The notes below the pieces were generated by a model. The model was not told the DNA's origin. It saw nothing but the letters and a program-made list of their open reading frames with translations, and searched no databases. A stretch of DNA of 64,000 nucleotides from Spongiihabitans sp963422685 (GTDB lineage: Bacteria > Pseudomonadota > Gammaproteobacteria > Arenicellales > Poriferihabitantaceae). The position numbers and the translations under genes are program-made. Below are positions 8,091 through 16,226 of this stretch, one piece after another (positions within the stretch are counted from its first letter, which is position 1; each line of letters begins with the position of its first letter). The DNA lies in NCBI GenBank assembly GCA_963422685.1, contig OY730442.1, positions 2,232,001-2,296,000 of the forward strand. Direction: 5' to 3'.

Positions 8091-8356
8091 GCAAGGCCAC
8101 CACCGCCAGAAAGTGGGCGGATACACTCAGTATAAATTATCTGCCAACCATCATCTTTTTTGATCACAAAGGCATTGAGGTGTCTCACGCAGATTCGCAA
8201 TTACGAACATTTCGCATGCTGGGCATGTTTGATTTTGTATGGCAGCAAAGAGACAAAACCACTCAAAGATTTCAGCGATTTCTCACTGAAAAATTCGCAG
8301 CGCTGATGGCGCCGCTGAAGGCGCAGGGAATTGATGTGGATGTCTGGAAATATTGA
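8084..8356 (+). pseudogene. SoxW-like thioredoxin 3' remnant
   Basis: A + strand frame without a start codon reads GKATTARKWAD, then INYLPTIIFFDHKGIEV, RTFRMLGMFDFVW and ends KAQGIDVDVWKY with TGA at 8354-8356. The cis-Pro loop (YLPTIIFFD, G-x-E-V) is that of thioredoxin-fold proteins such as SoxW, the partner that reduces Sox components. The N-terminal half with the CxxC site is missing; a stop sits just upstream at 8081-8083, where the oppositely oriented rhodanese remnant begins. Head-on fragments meeting at 8084 suggest a rearrangement breakpoint. Confidence 0.5.
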
Positions 8357-8504
8357 TCCACGCAACACAAATCTCAATCCTGCCAAACACCGCCAGTGGC
8401 CTTGCTCACCGCAATATCTAGGCGGCCCCTTGCAAAGTATCAGGGAAAACCAAAGAGACAGGGTTTTATAAGCGCCCATGACTATATCCTGCACACAATC
8501 CTGG

Positions 8505-8513
8505 TGTTATAAT
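8505..8513 (+). promoter_or_regulatory. ssrA promoter, extended -10
   Basis: TGTTATAAT at 8505-8513 is a perfect -10 hexamer (TATAAT, 8508-8513) with the TGn extension. It lies 12 bases ahead of the mature tmRNA 5' end at 8525, so transcription would begin around 8520. No convincing -35 hexamer is seen, which the extended -10 would offset. Confidence 0.6.
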
Positions 8514-8524
8514 CCGGTTTCCAC

Positions 8525-8881
8525 GGGGGTGACTGGCTTCGACGTCGGTCGCGAAGCCATCGGAGCATGTCGAGGTGTAGAGTTCCTCGTAAATCCAGCT
8601 ACACAACATTAGTTGCCAACGACGACAACTACGCGCTGGCCGCTTAAGTCGGTTAGCCCTTTCACCCGGTTCGCCTTTAGGCCGGGACTGGAAAGGTCAA
8701 TTCATACAGGCTCGCCAGTCAGTTCTGTTCGTTAGCTGACGGTTAAAACCAATCGGACTCGCCGATCTGCAAGTTAGTCTGCCTACTGGTAAATCGGTTA
8801 ACTTGAAGCGCAGACTAAACATGTAGTCGCCGATGAGTGCAGGATCTGCGGACGCGGGTTCAATTCCCGCCACCTCCACCA
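8525..8881 (+). ncRNA. ssrA: tmRNA (trans-translation RNA)
   Basis: This one-piece tmRNA of 357 nt rescues stalled ribosomes and tags the unfinished protein for degradation. The 5' end GGGGGTG (8525-8531) pairs with CACCTCC before the encoded 3' ACCA (ending 8881), forming the tRNA-like acceptor stem. The T arm with GGTTCAATTCC is at about 8858-8868. The tag frame starts at the resume codon GCC at 8615 and ends with TAA at 8645-8647, encoding ANDDNYALAA, with the ALAA end recognised by ClpXP and related proteases. Partner smpB is not in the window. Confidence 0.95.
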
Positions 8882-8978
8882 TTTAAGTGTTATAGGTCAA
8901 CTGGTTACACGGACGTAATCGGTTAGACATGTTGTTGCTATGCCCGGCATTGAACGCTTGTCTGTGCATGGGTTTGTC

Positions 8979-8984
8979 TATAAT
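8979..8984 (+). promoter_or_regulatory. Possible promoter -10 for the Sel1-repeat gene
   Basis: TATAAT at 8979-8984 follows a TTGTCT-like -35 at about 8958-8963 with a short spacer of 15 bases. It lies about 90 bases before the chosen start at 9077. The spacing is below optimum, so this is only a candidate. Confidence 0.3.
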
Positions 8985-9076
8985 GGCAATCAGCAAATTG
9001 TATAAAGTGGCAGGTCTGCCATAGCAAACTAATTCTGAAATTCTTCATGCTGGAAATTTTGACTGAACAGGAACAA

Positions 9077-9505
9077 ATGAGCTTATCGAGTGGTATTTCG
9101 GCATTTGTAGCAAAAAACTTCGGCCAGGCGTTCGCATTGCTCGGGCCATTGGCAGACAAGGGAAACCAGGATGCCCAGTATCGTCTGGCCATAATGTACC
9201 AAAACGGACTGGGTGTAGTGCGTAATGAATTGCTTGCGATGCGGTGGATGACCGCGGCGGCTAATCAGGGATTTCCCCTGGCCCAGCATGGCCTGGGATT
9301 CATGTATCTTGAGGGTGACTGTATCGGCAAAAACGGTGACAAGGCGGTTCAATGGTTTACCCGGGCGGCGCAGCACGGATTGGCCGGGTCCCAAACCACG
9401 TTGGCGATGATGTACGAAACCGGGAACGGGGTTGAGAAGAATCCTGAATCAGCAAGAAAATGGTACAAACTGGCAGGATTCTCCGGGGATGAGGTCAGTG
9501 GGTAG
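9077..9505 (+). CDS. Sel1-like repeat protein
   Basis: A 142-residue protein made of about three Sel1-type (TPR-like) repeats: AQYRLAIMYQNGLGVVRNE, AQHGLGFMYLEGDCIGKNG and SQTTLAMMYETGNGVEKNP, each with the A-x-x-x-L-G-x-x-Y-x-x-G pattern, followed by KWYKLA. Such alpha-solenoids bind other proteins. No signal peptide is seen, so it is probably cytoplasmic. The ATG at 9077 is preferred to the one at 9047 because CAGGA lies 5-9 bases upstream. It ends convergently with tusA; AATCCG/CGGATT at 9527-9546 could form a weak hairpin between them. Confidence 0.75.
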   Translation: MSLSSGISAFVAKNFGQAFALLGPLADKGNQDAQYRLAIMYQNGLGVVRNELLAMRWMTAAANQGFPLAQHGLGFMYLEGDCIGKNGDKAVQWFTRAAQHGLAGSQTTLAMMYETGNGVEKNPESARKWYKLAGFSGDEVSG

Positions 9506-9571
9506 TGTTACCGCAGGTCATGGTAAAATCCGCACCGTTGCCGGATTAACAGCTTCATGGGAACATATTTT

Positions 9572-9802
9572 CTAGGCTTTTTTTATCGTGAAGTGGAATT
9601 CGTTTCCAACTTCGATGGACGCTAATAATTCGTGTCCGGTCTGATTGGTGAAGGCGGCAAAGTCTTTTACTGCGCCGGGGTCGGTGGCGAGGATTTTTAC
9701 CACTTGCCCGGATTCCATCCGGTTTAAAGTTTTCTTTGCCTTAAGGATGGGCAGAGGGCAATTCAGATTGCGGGCGTCAAGCTCTTGATTTGCATCGGTC
9801 AT
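9572..9802 (-). CDS. tusA: TusA-family sulfurtransferase
   Basis: A 76-residue sulfur carrier. The active site is NCPLPILKAKK (Cys-Pro-x-Pro) at residues 14-24, followed by the ATDPGAVKDF motif. TusA carries persulfide sulfur from a cysteine desulfurase to tRNA thiolation (TusBCD-MnmA) or, in sulfur oxidisers, in the DsrE/TusA/Hdr route. It sits 57 bases downstream of cysG and close to a SufS-like gene, which suits a sulfur role. Whether it serves tRNA modification or is left over from sulfur oxidation cannot be told here. Confidence 0.85.
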   Translation of the reverse strand: MTDANQELDARNLNCPLPILKAKKTLNRMESGQVVKILATDPGAVKDFAAFTNQTGHELLASIEVGNEFHFTIKKA

Positions 9803-9859
9803 GATGGTCGTTGTGCGTATTCAATAGTAAGCAAATTATAATGGATTGCTCAAAACAAA

Positions 9860-11263
9860 TTAATCGTTTACGTCCGCCTCTGGCTGAAACCAGTTCAACG
9901 AATCATGCAGGCTGACAACGGTGCCGATGATTAATAATGTAGGTGGTTTCACTGGGAGCTTTTCCACTATGCCGGGCAATTGTGACACGGTGGAGCAGTG
10001 AATTTTTTGATCGAGGGTGGTGCCTTGTTCTATCATGGCGGCCGGCATCGCCGGGTTCATACCATGCTTGATCAGGTTCTCCGAGATCACCGGTAATCCG
10101 TTCAATCCCATATAGATGACGATGGTTTGCCTGGGGGCGACCAGTTGCTCCCAAGGTAATTCCACCGAGCCGTCCTGTAACTGCCCGGTTACAAATCGCA
10201 CGGACTGGGCATGGTCGCGATGGGTCAGAGGAATCCCGCTGTAACTGGCGCATCCTGAGGCCGCGGTGATACCGGGTACCACCTGGAATGGTATTTTGTG
10301 CCCGGCCAGCAATTCAATTTCTTCGCCGCCACGGCCAAATATAAACGGGTCACCCCCTTTAAGGCGCGCGACCCGTTTCCCTTGCAGCGCAAAGTCCACC
10401 AGTCTCTGGTTTATATCCTGCTGCGGAACGCTGTGATTGGAACGCTGTTTGCCCACATAGATTTTTTCAGTATCGGGATGAATCTGTTCGAGAATCTGCC
10501 CGGATACCAGCCGGTCGTATAACACAATTTCGGCTTGTTGCAGCAGTCGGTATGCGCGAAAAGTAAGCAGGTCCGGGTCCCCTGGCCCGGCGCCAATCAG
10601 GTACACCTCGCCAATGGTCAGGGCGCTGGCCGGCGCGGCCAGGGCTTGATTCAACAACGCCTCGGCATTGGCCTGATTGCCGGAGAAAATACTCTCCGCC
10701 ACGTTTCCTGTCAGCACTTTTTCCCAAAACAATTTGCGTTGGCGCGGGTTTTTCAGTGTCTGGCGCACGCTGTGACGGTATCTGCCAACCAAACCGGCGA
10801 GTTTGCCATAGCCCGCAGGTATCAGCGCATCAATCCGCTCCCCCAGCAGTCTGGCCAGGATTGGCGAGGTACTGCCGCTGGAAACCGCGATGGTTAATGG
10901 GTCTCTTTCGATGACGCTTGGAAATGCAATGTCTGACAGGCGCGAATCCGTTATCACGTTGACCAGTACACCCAGGGTTTTACATTCTTCTGCAATCAGG
11001 GCGTTGACGTTATGATCATTTGTGGCCGCAATGACAAATTTATAAGGTGCCTGAATATCACCGAATTGCCATGGCCGCAAGGTGAGCTTTCCGCCTGACC
11101 GGGTAACACATTCCCTGATTTGGTCGGTGGCCGTGGGGCTGATCACATCAATTTTTGCCGACGCCCTGAGTATTACCCGGGCTCTGCGAGTGCCGACCTT
11201 TCCGCCACCGACGATAAGGCAGGGCGCGTCGCATACATCGAAAAACAGGGGAAGGTACTTCAT
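9860..11263 (-). CDS. cysG: Siroheme synthase CysG
   Basis: A trifunctional 467-residue enzyme that makes siroheme from uroporphyrinogen III: methylation at C2 and C7, NAD-dependent oxidation of precorrin-2, and ferrochelation. The N-terminal half has the NAD site IVGGGKVGTRRAR at 17-29. The C-terminal SUMT domain starts near 216 with YLIGAGPGDPDLLT and carries LKGGDPFIFGRGGEE and VVPGITAASG. Length and domain order match E. coli CysG. Siroheme serves sulfite or nitrite reductases, neither of which is in the window. The ATG overlaps the stop of a possible 21-codon leader. Confidence 0.93.
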   Translation of the reverse strand: MKYLPLFFDVCDAPCLIVGGGKVGTRRARVILRASAKIDVISPTATDQIRECVTRSGGKLTLRPWQFGDIQAPYKFVIAATNDHNVNALIAEECKTLGVLVNVITDSRLSDIAFPSVIERDPLTIAVSSGSTSPILARLLGERIDALIPAGYGKLAGLVGRYRHSVRQTLKNPRQRKLFWEKVLTGNVAESIFSGNQANAEALLNQALAAPASALTIGEVYLIGAGPGDPDLLTFRAYRLLQQAEIVLYDRLVSGQILEQIHPDTEKIYVGKQRSNHSVPQQDINQRLVDFALQGKRVARLKGGDPFIFGRGGEEIELLAGHKIPFQVVPGITAASGCASYSGIPLTHRDHAQSVRFVTGQLQDGSVELPWEQLVAPRQTIVIYMGLNGLPVISENLIKHGMNPAMPAAMIEQGTTLDQKIHCSTVSQLPGIVEKLPVKPPTLLIIGTVVSLHDSLNWFQPEADVND

Positions 11264-11396
11264 TCCTGATTATGTATGGCCCGGGTTATATATAGCGTAC
11301 GCACTGCGCTTGTTATATCCGGCATTGCTGCAGGGGCAGACTCGCGCCTCCAGGTAAAACGGGGCAACCTCCAGGAGCTGGCCCTGATTCACCTGC

Positions 11397-12884
11397 TCAG
11401 TCGGCCGCCAGCCAGTTATCCACCGCGTTGCGGGTGGAAAATACCGGTGTGCTGTCAAACTTGAACGTGTTGTGAAAGTAATTGTCACCTGCGGCCTGAT
11501 GGTATTGCGCCTGATAGAAAGACGGCTTGGCCGCAATCTCGCTGACCGCATGAACCAGCGCATCCACATCTTCCATGGTGTTATAAATTCCGAAGCTGGC
11601 GCGTACCATGCCGCGATGCAATTCAGCCAGCGCCTCAAGCTCTTCATTACTTAAATCGTCCATATGTTCGCCCAGGTCGTCGGTAATCATTTCACGGACG
11701 TAAGGGTGAGCGCAGAAACAGGCGTTGCGCACCGCGATATTGAAATAGTCATTTAATATGGCCGCGGTGAGTGAATGGTGCATGCCGCGGATGTTAATGG
11801 AAACCGCGCCGATGCGCTGGCAGCTAGCGGTATCGGTCTGGCCATAAACAACCACATTTTCGATTGGCGTTAAATGATCAATGGCGTAATTGATCAGGCT
11901 GGTTTCTTCCGCGTCTATAACATCCATGCCAATCGTTTTCAGGGTATACAACACCGTGGCAAGGGCGATGGCGCCAGCGATATTGGGCGTACCGGCCTCT
12001 TCACGGTCCGGGAAATTAGCGGTGGCAACATAGCGATCAAGCATCACATCATCCACCATGCCGCCGCCGACTTCCACGGGTTCAATCCCACTGAACAGGT
12101 CACGCCTGGTCACTACAACCCCAGGCGATGAGGGCGCATAAATCTTGTGCCCGGACATGGCGACCATATCGAGATCGCGCAGCGGATTATCATGGCCGCA
12201 CATTTTAATCGGCACATGCGCCGCCATTTGCGCGGCATCCACCAGAATCAGCGTGCCGTGTTTGTGGGCAAGTTCGGCGATATCGTAAATCGGATTTACG
12301 ATGCCTGTGACATTGGATACGCCGGTTACCGATACATAGTTTACCCGGTCGCCATATTGTTCGAGTGCCTGTGCAATTTTGCCCACATCTGCGGCGCCAA
12401 AACCTGTTTCGTCCATTACCACCGGAATGTGAACCACTTTATTGAAATGTTTTCGATGCGGCAGGTCATTTGAATGATGCTCCATAATTGTAGTGATGAC
12501 CACATCACGTTCTGGCCACTTTCGGCTCAAAGTACGTGCGATGCGATTGATACAGCCGGTGGTGCCGCTGCCAACGAAAAAACTGCCGTGGGTTTGTGGG
12601 TTCGCATCGACAAAATCCACCACCATTTTGTGTGCCCAGGCAAATTCCCGGGTGGAAAGCTGCGCGTTAAAGTGCACCGTGGTATGGGTGTTGGCATAGT
12701 AAGGCAGGTATTTTTCCATGACATCCCTGACAATTCCCAACCGCAGCGTACTGGCGGTGCTGTCGAGATAAATTCGCCGGCTGGTCTGGCCGCTGGCCAA
12801 TGGATATTCGACGTCAATACCGGTGGTGCTCTGGCGTAGTTTTTCCAGTAATCCATGCAATTCTTGCGGGTTGCGTTGTTTCAT
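11397..12884 (-). CDS. Class V aminotransferase, SufS-like cysteine desulfurase family
   Basis: A PLP enzyme of 495 residues in the class V (Csd/SufS) family. Visible are YLDSTAST at the N-terminus, the PLP-phosphate loop GSGTTGCIN, the Asp-Ala-Ala-Gln motif VDAAQMAAH, the Schiff-base lysine in MSGHKIYAP near 245, and a C-terminal RNACFCAHPYV with cysteines where SufS-like desulfurases have their persulfide Cys. It is longer than standard SufS (about 406) by a C-terminal extension. With tusA and cysG it may supply sulfane sulfur, but it is not accompanied by suf or isc genes. Plain transaminase or selenocysteine lyase function remains possible. Confidence 0.75.
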   Translation of the reverse strand: MKQRNPQELHGLLEKLRQSTTGIDVEYPLASGQTSRRIYLDSTASTLRLGIVRDVMEKYLPYYANTHTTVHFNAQLSTREFAWAHKMVVDFVDANPQTHGSFFVGSGTTGCINRIARTLSRKWPERDVVITTIMEHHSNDLPHRKHFNKVVHIPVVMDETGFGAADVGKIAQALEQYGDRVNYVSVTGVSNVTGIVNPIYDIAELAHKHGTLILVDAAQMAAHVPIKMCGHDNPLRDLDMVAMSGHKIYAPSSPGVVVTRRDLFSGIEPVEVGGGMVDDVMLDRYVATANFPDREEAGTPNIAGAIALATVLYTLKTIGMDVIDAEETSLINYAIDHLTPIENVVVYGQTDTASCQRIGAVSINIRGMHHSLTAAILNDYFNIAVRNACFCAHPYVREMITDDLGEHMDDLSNEELEALAELHRGMVRASFGIYNTMEDVDALVHAVSEIAAKPSFYQAQYHQAAGDNYFHNTFKFDSTPVFSTRNAVDNWLAAD

Positions 12885-13365
12885 TCGAGATATTTTTCAG
12901 AAATTATTACGGGTTGGCCAGGCTGGTATAAAACCGATATTATCACCATAAATCACCTTGTATGAACACAAAAATCTGGATGTGCAGCGCTTCTCATTCT
13001 GTTTGCCGAATTAAATCAGGCTACTCCCTGGATTGGCCCGGATTTTTCAAGCGAATGCGCCGCTTTGTGTGAGTGGGATTTTTTCTCTTTTAGGCAAGAA
13101 CCATCAATAAATCCCCATTTTCAACCAGAAAAAAATTCATAGCGGACGCTCAAAGGCAAATGGACAGGAAGGTATACAACCCTGTTGGAAAAAAATTTCC
13201 ATGAAAACTCCCGCACCCACGCAAATAAATATTTGGGAGGGGTAATTCTTTTCGACATCTCCTTGTATCCTGATAATTTCCTGCCATCAACTTGCGCGCC
13301 ACCAGGGCCACTGCCACGCGAGGCTTGCAGCATAACCGGGTAATCAACCCGTCCCGCCATTGCAT
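12885..13365. other. Gene-free stretch of 481 bases
   Basis: No convincing gene. The sequence is AT-rich for this window with several A and T tracts. A - strand stretch around 13280-13365 translates to RLCCKPRVAVALVARKLMAG, faintly like the C-terminal end of IS110-type transposases, but it is too short and isolated to call. Confidence 0.4.
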
Positions 13366-14322
13366 TTACATCCGGGCCTGCCCGCTTAGCCGTATCCCTG
13401 ATCCAAAATTCGCCTCATATCGGGCTGCAATGCTGCTTTTGTCCGGGCAGTGATTCTGGGTGCCGGGTTGTTCAATCTTGATCCCGCCCATCACCGAAGC
13501 CAGTTGTCCTGACGACTGCCAATCCCACTGACGGCTGACACCATATAACAAACCGGAGCGAAACGCATCGCCGCAGCCGGTGGGGTCCCTGACCGCAGCG
13601 ACTTTTATCGGATCAATGTGCCATTGTGCGCCACGGGTGTAAATGTCCGCACCATTCCCGCCCCGGGTAATAATTAATGCTTCGACTTCATCGACGATTT
13701 GCTCCAGGGTTTTTACAGTCTTGTCCACCAGCATTTCCCACTCATAATCATTCACGACCACATAAGTCGCCTGGTGGATGAATTGATTGAGCTCATCGCC
13801 GTCGAACATAGGCAGTCCCTGACCAGGGTCAAAAAAAAACCGGATACCGGCATCGGCCAGTTGGGCCGCGTGTTCAAGCATGGCATCACGGCCATCCGGC
13901 GCGACGATAGCGAGGTCAATGTTTGTGGCATCGCTCACCTTGTTCTGGTGCGCATTATTCATTGCGCCGGGATGAAACGCGGTAATTTGATTGTTATCCG
14001 TATCCGTAGTTAGAAATGCCTGGGCGGTATAAGTGTCTGGAATTTCAGTCACATGCCTGTGATCAAGGCCGATTTTATCGAGCCACTTGCGGTATGGGGC
14101 AAAATCTTCGCCCACTGTGCCCATGGGAAGCGGATCACCCCCCAGCAAGTGCAGGTTGTAGGCGATATTGCCCGCACAGCCACCGAATTCCTTGCGCATT
14201 TCCGGAACGAAAAAGCATACATTCAGAATGTGTACCTGGTCGGCAAGGATATGGTTCTTGAACTGATCCTGAAATACCATGATCGTGTCATAGGCAAAAG
14301 AACCGGTGATCAAAGTTGGCAC
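13366..14322 (-). CDS. PfkB-family sugar/nucleoside kinase
   Basis: A 318-residue ribokinase-family kinase. Signature one is seen as EFGGCAGNIAYNLHLLGG near residue 45, and signature two as DPTGCGDAFRSGLLYG near 248, with the catalytic Asp in GCGD. The N-terminal GSFAYD start and the substrate lid are typical of the adenosine-kinase-like branch in proteobacteria, so phosphorylation of adenosine or a sugar is likely. It starts 24 bases after fur on the same strand, so the two are probably co-transcribed. Confidence 0.8.
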   Translation of the reverse strand: MPTLITGSFAYDTIMVFQDQFKNHILADQVHILNVCFFVPEMRKEFGGCAGNIAYNLHLLGGDPLPMGTVGEDFAPYRKWLDKIGLDHRHVTEIPDTYTAQAFLTTDTDNNQITAFHPGAMNNAHQNKVSDATNIDLAIVAPDGRDAMLEHAAQLADAGIRFFFDPGQGLPMFDGDELNQFIHQATYVVVNDYEWEMLVDKTVKTLEQIVDEVEALIITRGGNGADIYTRGAQWHIDPIKVAAVRDPTGCGDAFRSGLLYGVSRQWDWQSSGQLASVMGGIKIEQPGTQNHCPDKSSIAARYEANFGSGIRLSGQARM

Positions 14323-14346
14323 AAAACGACTCCCGAAGAAAAACGG

Positions 14347-14763
14347 TTATTTGTTATGGCTGCAATGCCTGCAAATACCGTAGAGGGTGAGGGAATGATC
14401 CTGAAGAAGAAAGTCGTGATCTTCTGCCACCTGCTGTTGTAAGGATTCGATGCGCTTATTCACAAATTCGGTAACGTTGCCGCACTTCACACACACCATG
14501 TGGTCGTGATGGTCTTCATCATTCAGCTCAAAAACCGCCCGATCGCCCTCAAAATTATGCCGAATCACCAACCCCGCATCTTCAAACTGGGTGAGGACGC
14601 GATACACCGTGGCCAGCCCGATGGAATCTTCGTCCACAAGTAATTCCCTGTAGACGTCTTCCGCTGAAAGATGGCGTGTCTGGCTGTTCTCCAGTATCGA
14701 CAACACCCGCAATCGGGGCAGGGTGGTTTTTAATCCTGCCTGTTTAAGGTCGGTGCTGTCCAC
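14347..14763 (-). CDS. fur: Ferric uptake regulator Fur
   Basis: A 138-residue metal-responsive repressor that binds Fe2+ and shuts down iron-uptake genes. The N-terminal winged helix includes LKTTLPRLRVLSIL and the recognition region LATVYRVLTQFEDAGLV. The metal-binding region has HHDHMVCVKCG (Cys pair) and a second Cys pair in GICRHC at the C-terminus, so the structural zinc site is complete. Length matches Fur and the HHDH motif favours Fur over Zur. It heads a two-gene unit with the PfkB kinase; no Fur box was identified upstream. Confidence 0.9.
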   Translation of the reverse strand: MDSTDLKQAGLKTTLPRLRVLSILENSQTRHLSAEDVYRELLVDEDSIGLATVYRVLTQFEDAGLVIRHNFEGDRAVFELNDEDHHDHMVCVKCGNVTEFVNKRIESLQQQVAEDHDFLLQDHSLTLYGICRHCSHNK

Positions 14764-15005
14764 TGCGATATGGATTGTAAGGAGAAATTGATGCGATGAT
14801 TATACATGACCGCGCCCGGCGGCTAAGCCGTTGGTGGCGGCTGGCCGCGTATCGGACTATCTGTCGGATATGTTTACCTGATGACAAGAAAATACCTGTT
14901 CGGTGTCTTCACACACGGGATAGAGCGGCAGGCGCTCGCTGTCAGCGCTGCTGTTGGACTCTGGCGCTGGAGGATATCGGCATAAATGATGACTCATTGC
15001 GGTCA

Positions 15006-16226
15006 TTATCGACAGATTTTCGGCAAGTCTCCAGACAACCCCATTGCATATCTGGCAAATTGATGTTTAAGCGGCGGCATCTGATCGACCAGGTTTAATC
15101 CGCATTGCCGGGCGGTTTTCACCGGTTCTTCGGTTCGTCCAAAAATATTTTTGAACCCTTTCATCATGGTCAGAACCAGTGCATTTTCGCCCTGACGCCA
15201 ACGTTCATAGCGACGCAGCACGGCGTGGCTGGCGATATTTTTCCCCTTGCTGCGGGCCTGGTCCACCACTTCGGCCAGAGCGGCCGCATCGGTGAATCCG
15301 AGATTGGCGCCCAATCCGGCCAGGGGATGGGTGACGTGGGCGGCATCGCCCGCCAGCGCCGTATATCTGGCAATATAGTGTGGCGCATGGTGCTGGCGCA
15401 GCGGAAACCGGAGTCTTTCACTGCAATTTTGTATGCGACCAATTTGCCGCTCAAAGCAGGTGGATAGCGCACCGCAAAACCCGTCATCCGACAGGCGCAT
15501 CAAGTTTTCGGCGAACCCCCGGTCGCTGGACCACACTACAGAACACCTGCCGTCAGACAATGGCAGTAAAGCCACCGGGCCGGTGGGCAGGAAACTCTGC
15601 CAGGCGGTTTTTTTATGGCTTTTTTCGATTTCCACAACGGTCACGATGGCGTCCTGGTCATAGTCATGGAGCGCCGCATTGATCCCGCACATTTCCCGAA
15701 CCGTTGACCGGGCGCCATCGGCACCCACCAGCAGCGAACATTCAAAAGATTGATTATTGTCAGTTTCCAATACTAATTTATTTTGGTGAACTTCCCGTTT
15801 CAGCAGCGCGGTGCTCTCCATTATCGATACATTGTAATGCGGTCGGAGTTTTTCCATCAGCGAGCTGATAATGGCATTGTTTTCGATGATAAATCCGAGT
15901 TGGGCCTGGCCCATGGTGTGGGCATTGAAGGATATTCCGGCGTCGCTGCCATCTTCTCGGACTCGCATGGTTTGGTAGGGACTGGCCCGTTTGTCCAGAA
16001 TCGACTGCCACACGCCCAAATCCTGAAAAATGTTCACCGAGGCGACATTCACCGCACTTACCCGCGGGTAAACGCTGTCTGTCTGCCAGTCTGCCACGCA
16101 GTGACTATCCAGCAGCCCAACGTTTAAACCCTGTTTGGCGAACAGGCAGGCTGCCGTGGCGCCAACCATTCCGGCCCCGGCTACCACAACGTCAAACCTT
16201 GAATCCGATTTTTTATCCTTTGGCAT
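15006..16226 (-). CDS. ubiI: UbiH/UbiI-family FAD-dependent hydroxylase
   Basis: A 406-residue aromatic flavoprotein monooxygenase, one of the hydroxylases adding oxygen to the ubiquinone ring. The FAD motif VVVAGAGMVGATAACLFA is at about 13-30, the DG motif LLVGADGARSTVR near 163-175, and the second FAD motif LAGDAAHVTHPLAGLGANLGF near 290-310. The start overlaps the end of the next hydroxylase gene by 14 bases, giving a tandem pair like ubiH-ubiI (visC) of E. coli. The exact ring position (C5 or other) cannot be read from sequence; the symbol follows gene order. Confidence 0.82.
   Translation of the reverse strand: MPKDKKSDSRFDVVVAGAGMVGATAACLFAKQGLNVGLLDSHCVADWQTDSVYPRVSAVNVASVNIFQDLGVWQSILDKRASPYQTMRVREDGSDAGISFNAHTMGQAQLGFIIENNAIISSLMEKLRPHYNVSIMESTALLKREVHQNKLVLETDNNQSFECSLLVGADGARSTVREMCGINAALHDYDQDAIVTVVEIEKSHKKTAWQSFLPTGPVALLPLSDGRCSVVWSSDRGFAENLMRLSDDGFCGALSTCFERQIGRIQNCSERLRFPLRQHHAPHYIARYTALAGDAAHVTHPLAGLGANLGFTDAAALAEVVDQARSKGKNIASHAVLRRYERWRQGENALVLTMMKGFKNIFGRTEEPVKTARQCGLNLVDQMPPLKHQFARYAMGLSGDLPKICR

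Noticed and set aside
13150..13365. 71-codon - strand frame faintly resembling an IS110-type transposase end
   Set aside because: Only about 20 residues look similar, with no catalytic motif and no inverted repeats; left as a remark on the gap.
14796..15098. 100-codon + strand frame upstream of fur
   Set aside because: Cys/Arg-rich, overlaps the 3' end of the ubiI gene on the other strand, no homology recognised; likely chance.
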